This document shows positions 55,095-63,994 of a stretch of DNA of 64,000 bases, piece by piece. Each line of letters starts with the position of its first letter. The stretch's first letter is position 1. Both the position numbers and the translations under genes were made by a program. Below the pieces are notes generated by a model. It made no database searches and was not told the origin of the DNA. It was given only the letters and a program-made list of their open reading frames with translations. Source of the stretch: Leifsonia sp. C5G2 (GTDB lineage Bacteria > Actinomycetota > Actinomycetes > Actinomycetales > Microbacteriaceae); assembly GCF_013359685.1 (NCBI RefSeq), contig NZ_JABFMV010000011.1, positions 100,727-164,726 on the forward strand, written 5' to 3'.

Positions 55095-56750
55095 TCACGC
55101 GCGGGAGAACACCTCGCGTCCGGCGAAGTACGTGCGCTGCGCGGTCAGGGTCACCAGCTCGGTCACCGGGATGCCGAACGGGTCGCGATCGAGCACGACG
55201 AAGTCGGCCGACTTCCCGGCGGTCAGCGAGCCCGTCACGTCGCCCAGGCCCATGGCGCGGGCGCCGTTCAGGGTGAACACCTCGATCGCCTCGGGCAGGG
55301 TGATCGCCTGCTCCGGGCCGAGCACACCGGGCCGCTGCCCGTGCGGGTCGGCCCGGGTGACGAGACCCTGGATGCCCTCCCAGGCGTTCGGCGTCTCGCT
55401 CACCGGCCAGTCGGAGCCGCCGGCGACGAGGGCGCCGGAGTCGATCAGCGACCGGTTCGGCTGTAGGCCGTTCACCTCGGCGGCGGGACGGACGGTGCTC
55501 AGCGCGTCGGCGATGACGCCCGGGAACCAGAGGAACGGGGAGATGTCGGCGGCCACGCCCAGTTCGGCGAACCGCGGGAGGTCGTCCGCCGCGATGAACT
55601 GCCCGTGCGCGATCTGGTAGAGCGGTCCGGTGTGCCCGTCCGCGCGCACGGCGGCGACCGCGTCCAGCACCATCCGGACGGCGGCGTCGCCCGAACAGTG
55701 GATCTTCGCCGAGATGCCCTGCGCGGCGGTCCGGCGCAACCAGCCCAGGAGCTCGTCGGCCGGCATGGTCGTCGAGCCGTGGAAGTGGTCGCCGTACCCC
55801 TCGGCGGGCAGGTACGGCTCCAGGAAGGCCCCGGAGTGGGCGGGTGGTGTGCCGTCGAGGAAGATCTTGATGAAGTCGGGACGGTGGTGCTCGCCGGTCA
55901 GCTCCTCCCGGTGCTCGATGAGCGCATCGCCCAGCTCCGCGTAGCCGAAGATCTGGTCGTTGACCGTCATGGACGAGACGACCCAGGCCGGGAGCTTTCC
56001 TCGGTCGTCCAGCGCCTTGAGCGCACGCATCTGGTCGAGCGAGATCGCCGCATCCTGGAACGCCGTGATGCCGTACGAGTGCAGGATCTCGATCGCGCGC
56101 GCCGACGAGCGCTGCTGCTGTTCCGGGCTGAGCGTCACGGCGGGGCCGGCGACCTCCTCCACGAGCAGACCCGCGGCTTCGAGCAGGACGCCGCTCGGCT
56201 CCCCGGTCTCTGGGTCGCGCACGATCACGCCGCGGTCGGGGTCCGGGGTGGAGGCGTCGATCCCGGCGAGCTCCAGGGCCCGGCTCGACGCCCAGCGGTT
56301 GTGGTGGCTGTCGTCGGTGAGCAGCACCGGACGGCCCCCGGCCGCTTCGTCGAGGGCGCGCCGCGCCGCCGCGTGACCGAGGGCGTCGAGGAGGCCGGTG
56401 CCCCAGCTGCTTCCCACGATCCACTCGTCGGGCCCCTTCCGGGCGGCATGGGCGCGCACGGCGTCCAGGACCTCGTCGAGCGAGGCGGTGTTCGGGAAGG
56501 TCAGCTCATACAGTTCGGCACGGCCGGCGTGCGCGTGGTGGTTGTGCACGTCCACGAGTCCCGGCATGACGACGGCGTCGCCGAAGTCCAGGTCGCGGGT
56601 CTGCGGTCCGCGCAGCGCAGCGACCTCGTCGCGCGTGCCGACGGCGAGGATGCGGCCGTCGCGCACCGCCATCGCCTCGGCATGGGGCCGCTCCCGGTCG
56701 ACGGTGTAGAGCCTCCCGGCGACGATGAGGTCGGCCGTCGTCACCCTCAC
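55095..56750 (-). CDS. Amidohydrolase-superfamily protein, YtcJ-like, paralogue 2
   Basis: The GTG at 56750 overlaps the moaF-like stop (GTGA); 551 residues, a usual YtcJ length. It shows VVMPGLVDVHNHHAHAG (metal HxH, about residue 66), WIVGSSWGTGLLD, FIKIFLDGTPPAHSGAF, AKIHCSGDAAVRMVLDAV (His), QIAHGQFIAADD (His) and VAGGSDWPVSETPNAW (Asp). The C-terminal block is GSLTAGKSADFVVLDRDPFGIP. It is longer than paralogue 1. Third gene of the amine oxidase - MoaF - amidohydrolase operon, so it could release an amine from an N-acyl or formamide precursor. Confidence 0.86.
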   Translation of the reverse strand: MRVTTADLIVAGRLYTVDRERPHAEAMAVRDGRILAVGTRDEVAALRGPQTRDLDFGDAVVMPGLVDVHNHHAHAGRAELYELTFPNTASLDEVLDAVRAHAARKGPDEWIVGSSWGTGLLDALGHAAARRALDEAAGGRPVLLTDDSHHNRWASSRALELAGIDASTPDPDRGVIVRDPETGEPSGVLLEAAGLLVEEVAGPAVTLSPEQQQRSSARAIEILHSYGITAFQDAAISLDQMRALKALDDRGKLPAWVVSSMTVNDQIFGYAELGDALIEHREELTGEHHRPDFIKIFLDGTPPAHSGAFLEPYLPAEGYGDHFHGSTTMPADELLGWLRRTAAQGISAKIHCSGDAAVRMVLDAVAAVRADGHTGPLYQIAHGQFIAADDLPRFAELGVAADISPFLWFPGVIADALSTVRPAAEVNGLQPNRSLIDSGALVAGGSDWPVSETPNAWEGIQGLVTRADPHGQRPGVLGPEQAITLPEAIEVFTLNGARAMGLGDVTGSLTAGKSADFVVLDRDPFGIPVTELVTLTAQRTYFAGREVFSRA

Positions 56751-57571
56751 GCCTCCGTGGGGTCGTACGGCGCGGGGTGGACGGTGTTCGACAGCAGCCT
56801 GCCGTGGGCGCCGAACGTGAAGTGCGTCGGCACCCGGCCGCTCTCGTCGAGTCCGAAGAGCACGCCGTGCGAGCGGATGGCCTTCTGATCGCGGTGGTCG
56901 GCGATGGTGACCGACGCGCAGGGGATGACCTTCTCGCGCCAGGCGAAGACGTAGATGCCCGGGCGCACCTGCCAGACCGAGTTCTCGTCGGTGTCGGCCA
57001 GTCCCTTCTCGGGGCCGGCGAGGCACTGCCAGGTGTACCAGTTCGGGCTCAGGTACACGTGCTCGTACGCGTGCAGCGAGCTGTACACCCACATCACGCG
57101 GCGCCCGATCAGGGTCGTGGTCGGCGCCGGGGCCGCGCCCCGCTGCTCCGCGCCCTCGATCACGGCGGGCACGAACAGCTGCTTGACAGCCGTGGTCCCG
57201 GGGAACGGGCCGCCGATCGCCTGGATCACCGACAGCGCCCGGCCGTTGGCCAGATCGAGGATGAGAGAGACCGCCTCATCCGGCTTGTGCTCGTGGTGGA
57301 ACTGCGCGAAGTACAGGCCGTCGTCGACGAGGAACGCCTCGTACGCATCCGACCCGGTGCTCGCCTCGATCGCGTCCCCGTCGCCCGGGGTGTACTCCCA
57401 CTCGACCCGGGAGTCGCCGAAACGGTGGGCGATGCGGGTGCCGCGCTCGTCGACGACCGTGATGGTGCGACCGGCGAGGTCGCCGGTGGTGGGTGCCTTG
57501 TTCGCATCGAACCCGGGCGCGAGGCCGTCGAGCGGCAGCCAGGTGGACGTGTCGGACAGCGTGATGGACAT
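56747..57571 (-). CDS. moaF: MoaF-like protein of monoamine catabolism
   Basis: The 274-residue protein matches the MoaF family: an N-terminal lipocalin-like barrel (AGRTITVVDERGTRIAHRFGDSRVEWEY, about residues 34-60), then ALSVIQAIGGP and a C-terminal barrel with AWREKVIPCASVTIADHRDQKAIRSHG. MoaF was named in Klebsiella monoamine regulons and its exact role is unknown. It lies 25 nt after the copper amine oxidase and overlaps the amidohydrolase start, as expected for a monoamine-degradation operon. Confidence 0.82.
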   Translation of the reverse strand: MSITLSDTSTWLPLDGLAPGFDANKAPTTGDLAGRTITVVDERGTRIAHRFGDSRVEWEYTPGDGDAIEASTGSDAYEAFLVDDGLYFAQFHHEHKPDEAVSLILDLANGRALSVIQAIGGPFPGTTAVKQLFVPAVIEGAEQRGAAPAPTTTLIGRRVMWVYSSLHAYEHVYLSPNWYTWQCLAGPEKGLADTDENSVWQVRPGIYVFAWREKVIPCASVTIADHRDQKAIRSHGVLFGLDESGRVPTHFTFGAHGRLLSNTVHPAPYDPTEA

Positions 57572-57596
57572 GGGACTCCTTCGTCGGATGGGGTGG

Positions 57597-59573
57597 TCAG
57601 TGCCCGCAGGTGCAGCCGTCCCCGCCGCCGCAGCAGGAGGTCGCTGCGGCGCCGTCGGGCAGGTCGAGGGCGGGGTTGCGGTCGAGGAAGCCGTACGGCT
57701 TGAACAGGAAGCCCGAGTAGTCGACGGGCATGATCGGCCAGTCCTCCGGGCGCGGGATGTGCGTCGGCCCGAAGACGTGCCAGAGCACGATGTCCTCGTC
57801 GGTGAGCGACCGGTCGGCGGCCGTCCACGCGGGGAGGCCGGCGCCGCCGGCGTGCGCGTTCGGGTAGTCGCCCGCGGGGAAGCGCTCCGCCGGGTCGAAG
57901 CGCGTCGCCCAGAGGTGCTTCGTCGCGAACGTCGCGCGATCGTACACGCTGGAGCCCGGCTGTGCGAGCAGCGTCGCGCTCGGCTGGGGGATGAGGTGGT
58001 AGGCCGTCTTCCTCCCCACCGCGTTGCGCCGCTCGGCGCTGGTGACCTCCCAGACCCGCGCGGTCGCGGTGTTCGCCGTCCTCGCCGCGTCCGATTCCCG
58101 CTCGATCGGGGTCGTCGTCCAGGTGAACGCGTTGCCGTAGGGGTTGTCCCGTCCCATCGGGATGCCGACCGCATCCACCTCGGCGAGCGAGTTGCGCTCC
58201 CCGTCGACGGCGACATCCAGTCGCGCGCAGAACAGGTGCTGGTGCACCGGGGCGAACAGTCCCGGCGCGATCTCGGCGGCGTGCGGGTCGGTGGACCCCG
58301 GCACCCCGGCCCCGGCGAACACGATGCCGGTCGCCTTCGCCTCCACCTGGATGGTGCCGTCGAGGTAGAGGTACCAGAAGAAGCCGTAGTCGTAGTTGCC
58401 GATGGTGGAGAAGTACGAGACGACCAGGCGCCGGGAGCGGCGCACCTCGGTCTTCCCGGTGAGGTCGGTGTGCTTCCAGAGGATGCCGTAGTCCTCCTCG
58501 TGCATGCAGACGACCTGCGGGATCGTGACCGGGTTGCCGTGGTCGTCGGCGACGACGCCGTCGAAGTAGTGGATGACGCCGAGACAGTCGCACCCGAGCG
58601 TCAGGGTGTTCGCGTTCTTGCCGAGCAGGTACTCGCCCGCGTCGAAGTAGCTGATCCAGAACCGCGTCGGCGTGGTGTCGCCGTACGGCACCACCATCTC
58701 CGGGACGGACGCGCGCGTGAGGACCGGCCGGTCCTCGTCGCCGTCGCGGAACGCCACCTGGTTGAGCACCAGCCCCTCGCGGGCGTTGAAGCCGACACGG
58801 AAGCTCCAGTTCTCCCACTCGACCCGGCTGCCGTCGACGCGGAAGCTCGGACCCTCCGGCTGGGTGATCTCGATCGGCTTCAGGCTGGTGCGCGCGGCCC
58901 CGATCGTGGCGGCGTCGTAGTTGCCGTTCAGCTCGGGCACCGGGATGTCGCCCTCGTCCTCGACGCGGATGACCTCGCCACGGGTGAGGTCGATGTGCAC
59001 GATCAGGCCTTCGACCGGATGCGACCACGGCGAGTCCTCCGGGCTGTCGCGCAGGAACGTGAGCGAGCGGATGGCGCGACGGCCCGCCTCGTCGGCCCGG
59101 TTGAAGAAGCCGGGGGCGAGCGGCGCGCAGAAGGCCAACTCCATCCGGTCCTCGAGCCCGCGGCGGCGCATCGCCGCCTGCCACCCCGGCGACGCCTTGG
59201 CGATGCGCTCGGCGGCCTCGTACTCCTCGAACAGGTACTGCGGCTGGCCGTACGGGGAGTCGGCGGTGCCCAGCGCCCGGTGCTCGATCACCTCTCCGGA
59301 GGTCACCGACACGATGGCCTCCGCGGCCTCGCCGGTGGCGGTGTCGAGCAGCACGTACAGGATCCTGCGCTCGATCGCGTCGCCGGGGGAGAAGGCCGTG
59401 ACGGCCGTCTTCTCCGGCTCGACCGGGAGCACGTTCGGGAAGCGTGTGCCGGGTCCGATCAGGCCGGCCGCGTCGAGAACGGCCCGGCCGGCGGCGAGCT
59501 CGTCCGCCGTGAGCGGGTCGAGCGGGTGGACGACCGCGGTCGGCGCGGTCACGGTGCTGCTGTGCTGGTGCAT
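57597..59573 (-). CDS. Copper amine oxidase (primary-amine oxidase, phenethylamine/tyramine type)
   Basis: This TPQ- and copper-dependent enzyme converts primary amines to aldehydes with release of ammonia and H2O2. The 658-residue protein has the cofactor Tyr in STIGNYDYGFFW (about residue 392), the catalytic base Asp in SYFDAGEYLLG (about 309), copper His in PVHQHLFCARLDV (about 441-443) and the late His near HVFGPTHIPRPEDWPIMP. No signal peptide is seen, so it is cytoplasmic like the Arthrobacter enzymes. The tail CCGGGDGCTCGH is a cysteine-rich extra. With hpa genes in the window, tyramine or dopamine are likely substrates. Confidence 0.93.
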   Translation of the reverse strand: MHQHSSTVTAPTAVVHPLDPLTADELAAGRAVLDAAGLIGPGTRFPNVLPVEPEKTAVTAFSPGDAIERRILYVLLDTATGEAAEAIVSVTSGEVIEHRALGTADSPYGQPQYLFEEYEAAERIAKASPGWQAAMRRRGLEDRMELAFCAPLAPGFFNRADEAGRRAIRSLTFLRDSPEDSPWSHPVEGLIVHIDLTRGEVIRVEDEGDIPVPELNGNYDAATIGAARTSLKPIEITQPEGPSFRVDGSRVEWENWSFRVGFNAREGLVLNQVAFRDGDEDRPVLTRASVPEMVVPYGDTTPTRFWISYFDAGEYLLGKNANTLTLGCDCLGVIHYFDGVVADDHGNPVTIPQVVCMHEEDYGILWKHTDLTGKTEVRRSRRLVVSYFSTIGNYDYGFFWYLYLDGTIQVEAKATGIVFAGAGVPGSTDPHAAEIAPGLFAPVHQHLFCARLDVAVDGERNSLAEVDAVGIPMGRDNPYGNAFTWTTTPIERESDAARTANTATARVWEVTSAERRNAVGRKTAYHLIPQPSATLLAQPGSSVYDRATFATKHLWATRFDPAERFPAGDYPNAHAGGAGLPAWTAADRSLTDEDIVLWHVFGPTHIPRPEDWPIMPVDYSGFLFKPYGFLDRNPALDLPDGAAATSCCGGGDGCTCGH

Positions 59574-59614
59574 CCAGGGTCCTTCGGTTCCGGGTTTCGT
59601 CCAGTATGCGGAGG

Positions 59615-59651
59615 GCGCCGCGCGCCCGCATTGACGGCGGGCGCGCGGCGC
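59615..59651. repeat. Strong GC hairpin in the 211-bp gap between amine oxidase and TA genes
   Basis: Perfect 15-bp arms (GCGCCGCGCGCCCGC and complement) with a 7-nt loop. It lies upstream of both flanking genes, where a terminator is not expected. The rest of 59574-59784 holds an AT-rich promoter-like stretch (59708-59745, GCATTGCATGC and GCGAATAGAGCGC) but no gene. Confidence 0.75.
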
Positions 59652-59784
59652 TTGTCCGCCAGCGCCCGATCAGGCGACCTCCTCGGCTGCGGTGCCCTGC
59701 AGGCATTGCATGCATTTTTAGCGAATAGAGCGCTTATTGCGTTTAGCTGCCCGCCCGACTAGCCTCGAGGCGAAGGGAGCTCAC

Positions 59785-60234
59785 ATGACGCTGATCGATT
59801 CCCGCGCGGTGGATGCTGTCGATGCCTCGGAGCGGTCTCAACTGGAGGGTCTCGTTGCCGCCCTTCGCGGATCGTCCGGCGCGATCAGGCTGGAGGCCGA
59901 GACGGTCTCCGTGTCCCTCCCGGCTGACGTCGCCAACGCGGTCGTCGAGCTGCTCGGCCGCCTCGCTCACGGCGATGCGGTGGTGATCGCTTCGACGGGA
60001 ACCCTGCTCACCACCTCGCAGGCAGCCGACCTTCTCGGGGTTTCTCGTATGTTCGTCGTCCAGCTTCTCGACAAGGGAGAACTCGAAGTGCACTACCGCA
60101 ACACCCATCGTCGGGTCGCTCTGGCCGACGTCCTGCGCTATGCCGAGGAGCGCCGTCACAGCAGGCGCGAGGGGCTGGATCGTCTTTCCGACCTGACGGA
60201 GGAGGCCGGCGGGTACGAGGGCGACGCGTTCTGA
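59785..60234 (+). CDS. Excisionase-type HTH antitoxin
   Basis: ATG 59785 (AAGGGAG upstream) gives 149 residues. A MerR/excisionase-like helix-turn-helix with wing covers about residues 74-118 (LLTTSQAADLLGVSRMFVVQLL, then VHYRNTHRRVALADVLRYAEE). The C-terminal acidic tail (LSDLTEEAGGYEGDAF) probably binds the toxin. The paired PIN gene follows after one base. Such HTH-PIN pairs are common actinobacterial TA modules. Confidence 0.82.
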   Translation: MTLIDSRAVDAVDASERSQLEGLVAALRGSSGAIRLEAETVSVSLPADVANAVVELLGRLAHGDAVVIASTGTLLTTSQAADLLGVSRMFVVQLLDKGELEVHYRNTHRRVALADVLRYAEERRHSRREGLDRLSDLTEEAGGYEGDAF

Positions 60235-60235
60235 C

Positions 60236-60793
60236 GTGCCGTTCCGGGTCTTTGCCGATGCCAATATCCTCGTGCGGGCTCGTTGGCGGGACATCGTTCT
60301 CTCCCTCGCCGAAGCAGGAACGTGCCGCGTTCTCTGGAGCGATGGCGTGCTGGACGAAGTCCGCCGCCATCTTCCCGAAGGGATGAGCCCAGCCGATCGC
60401 ACCGCGCTCCTGGACACGATGAATGCCGTGTTCCCGGAGGCACGCGTCGCGTGGCCGGGTGCCGTCGACGTGACGGTGCAGATCGAAGTCAACGACAAAG
60501 ACCGACACGTCGTCGCCGCTGCTCTCTGGGGGCATGCCGATGTGGTTCTCACCGATGACCGCGCACTGAGGGAGCAGCTCGAAGCGACCGGCGTTCTCGA
60601 TGTCTGGTCGATGCCGGAGTTCATCGGCTATACGGCCGACGCCAACGAATCGGCGGCCAGGGAGGCGCTGATCGCAATGGCGCGGAAGCGCTGGCTCCGT
60701 GACCCGTCCGCGAGCGATGACGCTGTTCTGGCTCGGCTATCCGCGTACTTCACCCGGAACGGCTGGCCGTTGGAGGCCATCCGTTCCGGGTGA
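60236..60793 (+). CDS. PIN-domain toxin
   Basis: This 185-residue PIN-fold ribonuclease starts at GTG 60236, one base after the antitoxin stop. Acidic residues lie in VFADANILVRARW (Asp about 7), SDGVLDEVRRHLP (about 43) and VNDKDRHVVAAALWGHADVVLTDD (about 88-105). A C-terminal extension (about 140-185) contains ESAAREALIAMARKRW. It belongs to the larger PIN group paired with excisionase-like antitoxins, not to the short VapC type at 39.6 kb. Confidence 0.83.
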   Translation: MPFRVFADANILVRARWRDIVLSLAEAGTCRVLWSDGVLDEVRRHLPEGMSPADRTALLDTMNAVFPEARVAWPGAVDVTVQIEVNDKDRHVVAAALWGHADVVLTDDRALREQLEATGVLDVWSMPEFIGYTADANESAAREALIAMARKRWLRDPSASDDAVLARLSAYFTRNGWPLEAIRSG

Positions 60794-60806
60794 GGAGTGG
60801 CGAGGA

Positions 60807-62279
60807 TCAGGCGACGGGCTCCTGCGCCTCCGCCTCGGTGGTCGCGTGGGCGTCGAACCTCTCCAGGTCGGTGGCGAGGGCGTCGTACACCGCCGGCTTC
60901 GACCGGCGCAGGTACCAGCCGAAGCCGATGCCGCCGACGAGGGCGACCACGAGCAGCAGCGGCAGCAGGCGGATCGCCAGCGCGTCCGAGCCGGCCACGA
61001 TGTCGAAGTTGACGATCGCCATGACGACGATGACGAGCAGGGCGAGGAAGCCGATCCCGGGCGCGACGAACGTGGACCACCAACGCGGGTCGCGGCGGCG
61101 CCGGAAGTACACGACGATCGACAGCGCCGCGAGCGCCTGGAGCACGAGGACGCACAGCGTCCCGAAGCCGATCATGCTGGGCACCAGCGACGAGATCGGG
61201 TCGAGCCCGGCCAGGGCGAACAGGCCAGCGACGACGGCCGCGAACACGGCCTGCACGATGCCCGCGAGCTGGGGCGCGCCGTTGGGACGTGTTCGGGCGA
61301 GCGCGCGGGGAAGCACGCGGGCACGGCCCAGCGCGTACAGGTAGCGCGTTGCTGAGTTGTGGAACGCGAGCATCGCGGCGAACAGGCTGACCAGGAGCAG
61401 GATCATCATGATGTCGGTCATGACCGTTCCCAGATACTGCTGCGACAGCGTGAAGATCAGGTCGCCGGTCGGCAGGTGCTTCACCGCGACCGCCTGCGCC
61501 TGCGGCACTCCCGTCGCGCTGACGACCGCCCACGTGGTGACCGCCAGGATGAGGCCGATCGCGCAGATCGCGACATATGTGGCACGCGGGATGGTCTTCA
61601 GCGGCCGCTTCGCCTCTTCGCTGAACAGCGCGGTCGCCTCGAAGCCGAGGAAGCCGGTCGCGGCGAGGAGCAGACCGATCGGCAGCGAGCCGGAGAACAC
61701 CGCCTGCGGGCTGAAGGCCGCGACGTCGAATCCCTTCTGCACCAGCACGGAGATGTCGAAGACGACCAGGATGAGCGTCTCGAGCACCAGCGAGACGCCG
61801 AGGATCTTGGAGGAGAAGTCCACGCCGCGCCGCGCCATCAGGAACGACACGACGATCGAGAGCAGGCCCCAGACGTACCAGTACACGTTGAGGCCGGTCA
61901 GGTCGGCGATGACGGTCTGCATGAAGAAGCCGCTCGTGCCGATCGTGCCGACGACGAAGAAGTTGTACCCGATCGTGGCGATCAGCCCGGCGACCAGGCC
62001 GCCGGTGCGGCCGAGGCCCTTCACCACGAAGGCGTAGAAGCCCCCGGCGTTCACCAGCTGTTTCGACATCTGGGCGTAGCCGACCGCGAAGAGCAGCAGC
62101 ACGACGGCGACGATGAGGAACGAGGCCGGGGTCCCTCCGCCGTTCCCGAGCGCGATCGCCAGCGAGGCGACGACGACGATGCCGGTCAGCGGGGCGACGG
62201 CGGCGAGGACGAGGAAGACGATGCCGGCGACGCCGAGGCTGTTCGCCTTGAGACGGTCGTGGGCGCGGGGTTCGCTCAT
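60807..62279 (-). CDS. APC-superfamily amino acid/amine permease
   Basis: The 490-residue protein starts at ATG 62279 (MSEPRAHDRLKANSLGVAG, then TM1) with about 12 hydrophobic helices. TM1 has VFLVLAAVAPLTGIVVVASLAIALGNG, the unwound-helix substrate site of APC transporters. The TM6 region is LPIGLLLAATGFLGFEATALFSEEAKRP, a strong family marker. The C-terminus is cytoplasmic and acidic (TTEAEAQEPVA). Orientation and position suggest it once adjoined the amine oxidase operon and imports an amine or amino acid; the TA module lies between. Confidence 0.85.
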   Translation of the reverse strand: MSEPRAHDRLKANSLGVAGIVFLVLAAVAPLTGIVVVASLAIALGNGGGTPASFLIVAVVLLLFAVGYAQMSKQLVNAGGFYAFVVKGLGRTGGLVAGLIATIGYNFFVVGTIGTSGFFMQTVIADLTGLNVYWYVWGLLSIVVSFLMARRGVDFSSKILGVSLVLETLILVVFDISVLVQKGFDVAAFSPQAVFSGSLPIGLLLAATGFLGFEATALFSEEAKRPLKTIPRATYVAICAIGLILAVTTWAVVSATGVPQAQAVAVKHLPTGDLIFTLSQQYLGTVMTDIMMILLLVSLFAAMLAFHNSATRYLYALGRARVLPRALARTRPNGAPQLAGIVQAVFAAVVAGLFALAGLDPISSLVPSMIGFGTLCVLVLQALAALSIVVYFRRRRDPRWWSTFVAPGIGFLALLVIVVMAIVNFDIVAGSDALAIRLLPLLLVVALVGGIGFGWYLRRSKPAVYDALATDLERFDAHATTEAEAQEPVA

Positions 62280-62460
62280 GGGGTTCCTTCTTCGGGGGCT
62301 GCGTGGGGGGCCGCAGCCGGGACGGCTTCGGCCCGGTGCGTCGATCGTGGCAGCCGCGGGGCGGCGCGGGCTTGTCGCCGAGCGAACGCCGTTGTCCTGT
62401 GCGCGCACGGGTGCCCGTTCGCCGTTCCGGCACCGGCGGCCCGACGGGATGCTGGAACCC

Positions 62461-63183
62461 ATGGATCTGGACCTGGCCGGACGGCGCGTCGTCGTGACCG
62501 GTGCCGCCTCCGGGATCGGAGCGGCGTGCGCGCGCGCGTTCGCCGCGGAGGGCGCGGAGGTCGCGGGGATCGACCGCTCGCCGGGCGGCACCGTGACCCA
62601 CCGCGCCGACCTCACGGTGGAGGACGAGGTGCGCAGCGCGCTCGACTCCGCCGCGGCCTCCCTCGGGGGTGTGGATGCGGTGGTCGCCTGCGCCGGAATC
62701 TCCGGACCGTTCGGCCGCGGCATCGAGCACATCGGCCTCGACGAGTGGAACGCCGTGCTCGCGGTCAACGTGACCGGCACCTTCCTCACCGCGAAGCACG
62801 CCCTCCCGTATCTGCGCCGCTCGGCGAGTCCGGCGATGGTGCTGCTCGCGTCGGACTCCAGCTTCGTCGCCGCGCCCGGGATGGTGCCGTACAACGCATC
62901 GAAGGGCGCCGTCCTGCAGCTGGCGCGGGCGCTCTCGGTCGATCTCGCGCCGGACGGCGTGCGCGTCAACTGCGTGTGTCCGTCGGTGGTCGACACGCCG
63001 ATGTCGCGCGCCGACCTGGGGGTGGCCGACGTCGGCTTCTCCGACGTCGGCTTCCCCGTTCAGAGCCCGGAGGAGGTGGCGCGGCACGTGCTCTACCTCG
63101 CGTCCCCGGTGTCCCGGCCCGTGAACGGGCACGCCCTGGTCTCGGATTTCGGCTACCTGGCGCGCTCGTCGTTCCCGGCCTGA
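62461..63183 (+). CDS. Short-chain dehydrogenase/reductase
   Basis: This 240-residue classical SDR has VVVTGAASGIGAACARAFAAEG (about residues 10-31), NAG-equivalent VVACAGISGPF, Ser in LLASDSSFVAA (about 140) and Tyr/Lys in VPYNASKGAVLQ (about 148-152). ATG 62461 is used; an in-frame ATG at 62449 would add four residues. The 181-bp space to the divergent permease (62280-62460) shows no clear element. It pairs with the next SDR, 31 nt away. Substrate unknown. Confidence 0.83.
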   Translation: MDLDLAGRRVVVTGAASGIGAACARAFAAEGAEVAGIDRSPGGTVTHRADLTVEDEVRSALDSAAASLGGVDAVVACAGISGPFGRGIEHIGLDEWNAVLAVNVTGTFLTAKHALPYLRRSASPAMVLLASDSSFVAAPGMVPYNASKGAVLQLARALSVDLAPDGVRVNCVCPSVVDTPMSRADLGVADVGFSDVGFPVQSPEEVARHVLYLASPVSRPVNGHALVSDFGYLARSSFPA

Positions 63184-63214
63184 CGCCTCCCATCCCCTCC
63201 TCGAAAGGACCGCC

Positions 63215-63994
63215 ATGCAGAAGCCCGTCGTCGTCATCTCCGGAGGGGGCACCGGCATCGGTGCCGCTGCCGCGCGCCGGTTCGCCGCGGAGGGCGCGCG
63301 TGTCGTCCTGCTCGGGCGGCGACGTGAACCGTTGGACGCGGTCGCAGAGGAGCTCGGCGGTCTCGCGCTGCCGTGCGACACGAGCGACCGCGAGCAGACG
63401 GAGGCTGCGCTCGCCCGCGTGGTCGCCGACTTCGGGCGCGTGGATGCGGTGGTCGCCAACGCGGGCGGCCACGGCCTCGGCACCGTCGCCGAGACCTCAG
63501 ACGAGGCGTGGGACGTGTCGTTCCGCACCAACGTCTCGACGGCGTTCGTGCTGGCCCGGGCGGCGCTGCCCGCGCTGACCGCCTCCCGCGGAAGCATCGT
63601 CGTCGTCTCGTCGCTCGCCGGGCTCTTCGCCGGCCCGGGGGTCGCCGGCTACACGGTGGGCAAGCACGCCCTGCTCGGGCTCACCCGCAGCCTCGCGCGC
63701 GACTACGGCCGCAGCGGGGTCCGCGTGAACGCGGTGTGCCCGGGATGGGTGCGCACCCCGATGGCGGACGAGGAGATGGACGACTTCGCGCGCCAGGCCG
63801 GCCTAGCCTCCCGCGAGGAGGGCTACGCCATCGTCAGCAAGGATGTGCCGCTCGGCCGTCCAGCAGACCCCGACGAGATCGCCGCCGCCATCCGCTTCCT
63901 GGCCTCGCCGGACGCCTCCTACATCACCGGCGCCACCCTCGTCGTCGACGGCGGAGCCCACATCGTCGACCTCCCCACCACCGCCCTAGCCTGA
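63215..63994 (+). CDS. Short-chain dehydrogenase/reductase
   Basis: This 259-residue SDR has ISGGGTGIGAAAARRFAAEG (about residues 7-26), VVANAGGHGLG, Ser in SIVVVSSLAGLF (about 134) and Tyr/Lys in GYTVGKHALLGLTRSLARDYG (about 147-151). It ends with SYITGATLVVDGGAHIVDLP. GAAAGGAC lies before ATG 63215. Different enough from its neighbour to have another substrate, but probably in the same operon. The window ends 6 nt after its stop. Confidence 0.84.
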   Translation: MQKPVVVISGGGTGIGAAAARRFAAEGARVVLLGRRREPLDAVAEELGGLALPCDTSDREQTEAALARVVADFGRVDAVVANAGGHGLGTVAETSDEAWDVSFRTNVSTAFVLARAALPALTASRGSIVVVSSLAGLFAGPGVAGYTVGKHALLGLTRSLARDYGRSGVRVNAVCPGWVRTPMADEEMDDFARQAGLASREEGYAIVSKDVPLGRPADPDEIAAAIRFLASPDASYITGATLVVDGGAHIVDLPTTALA

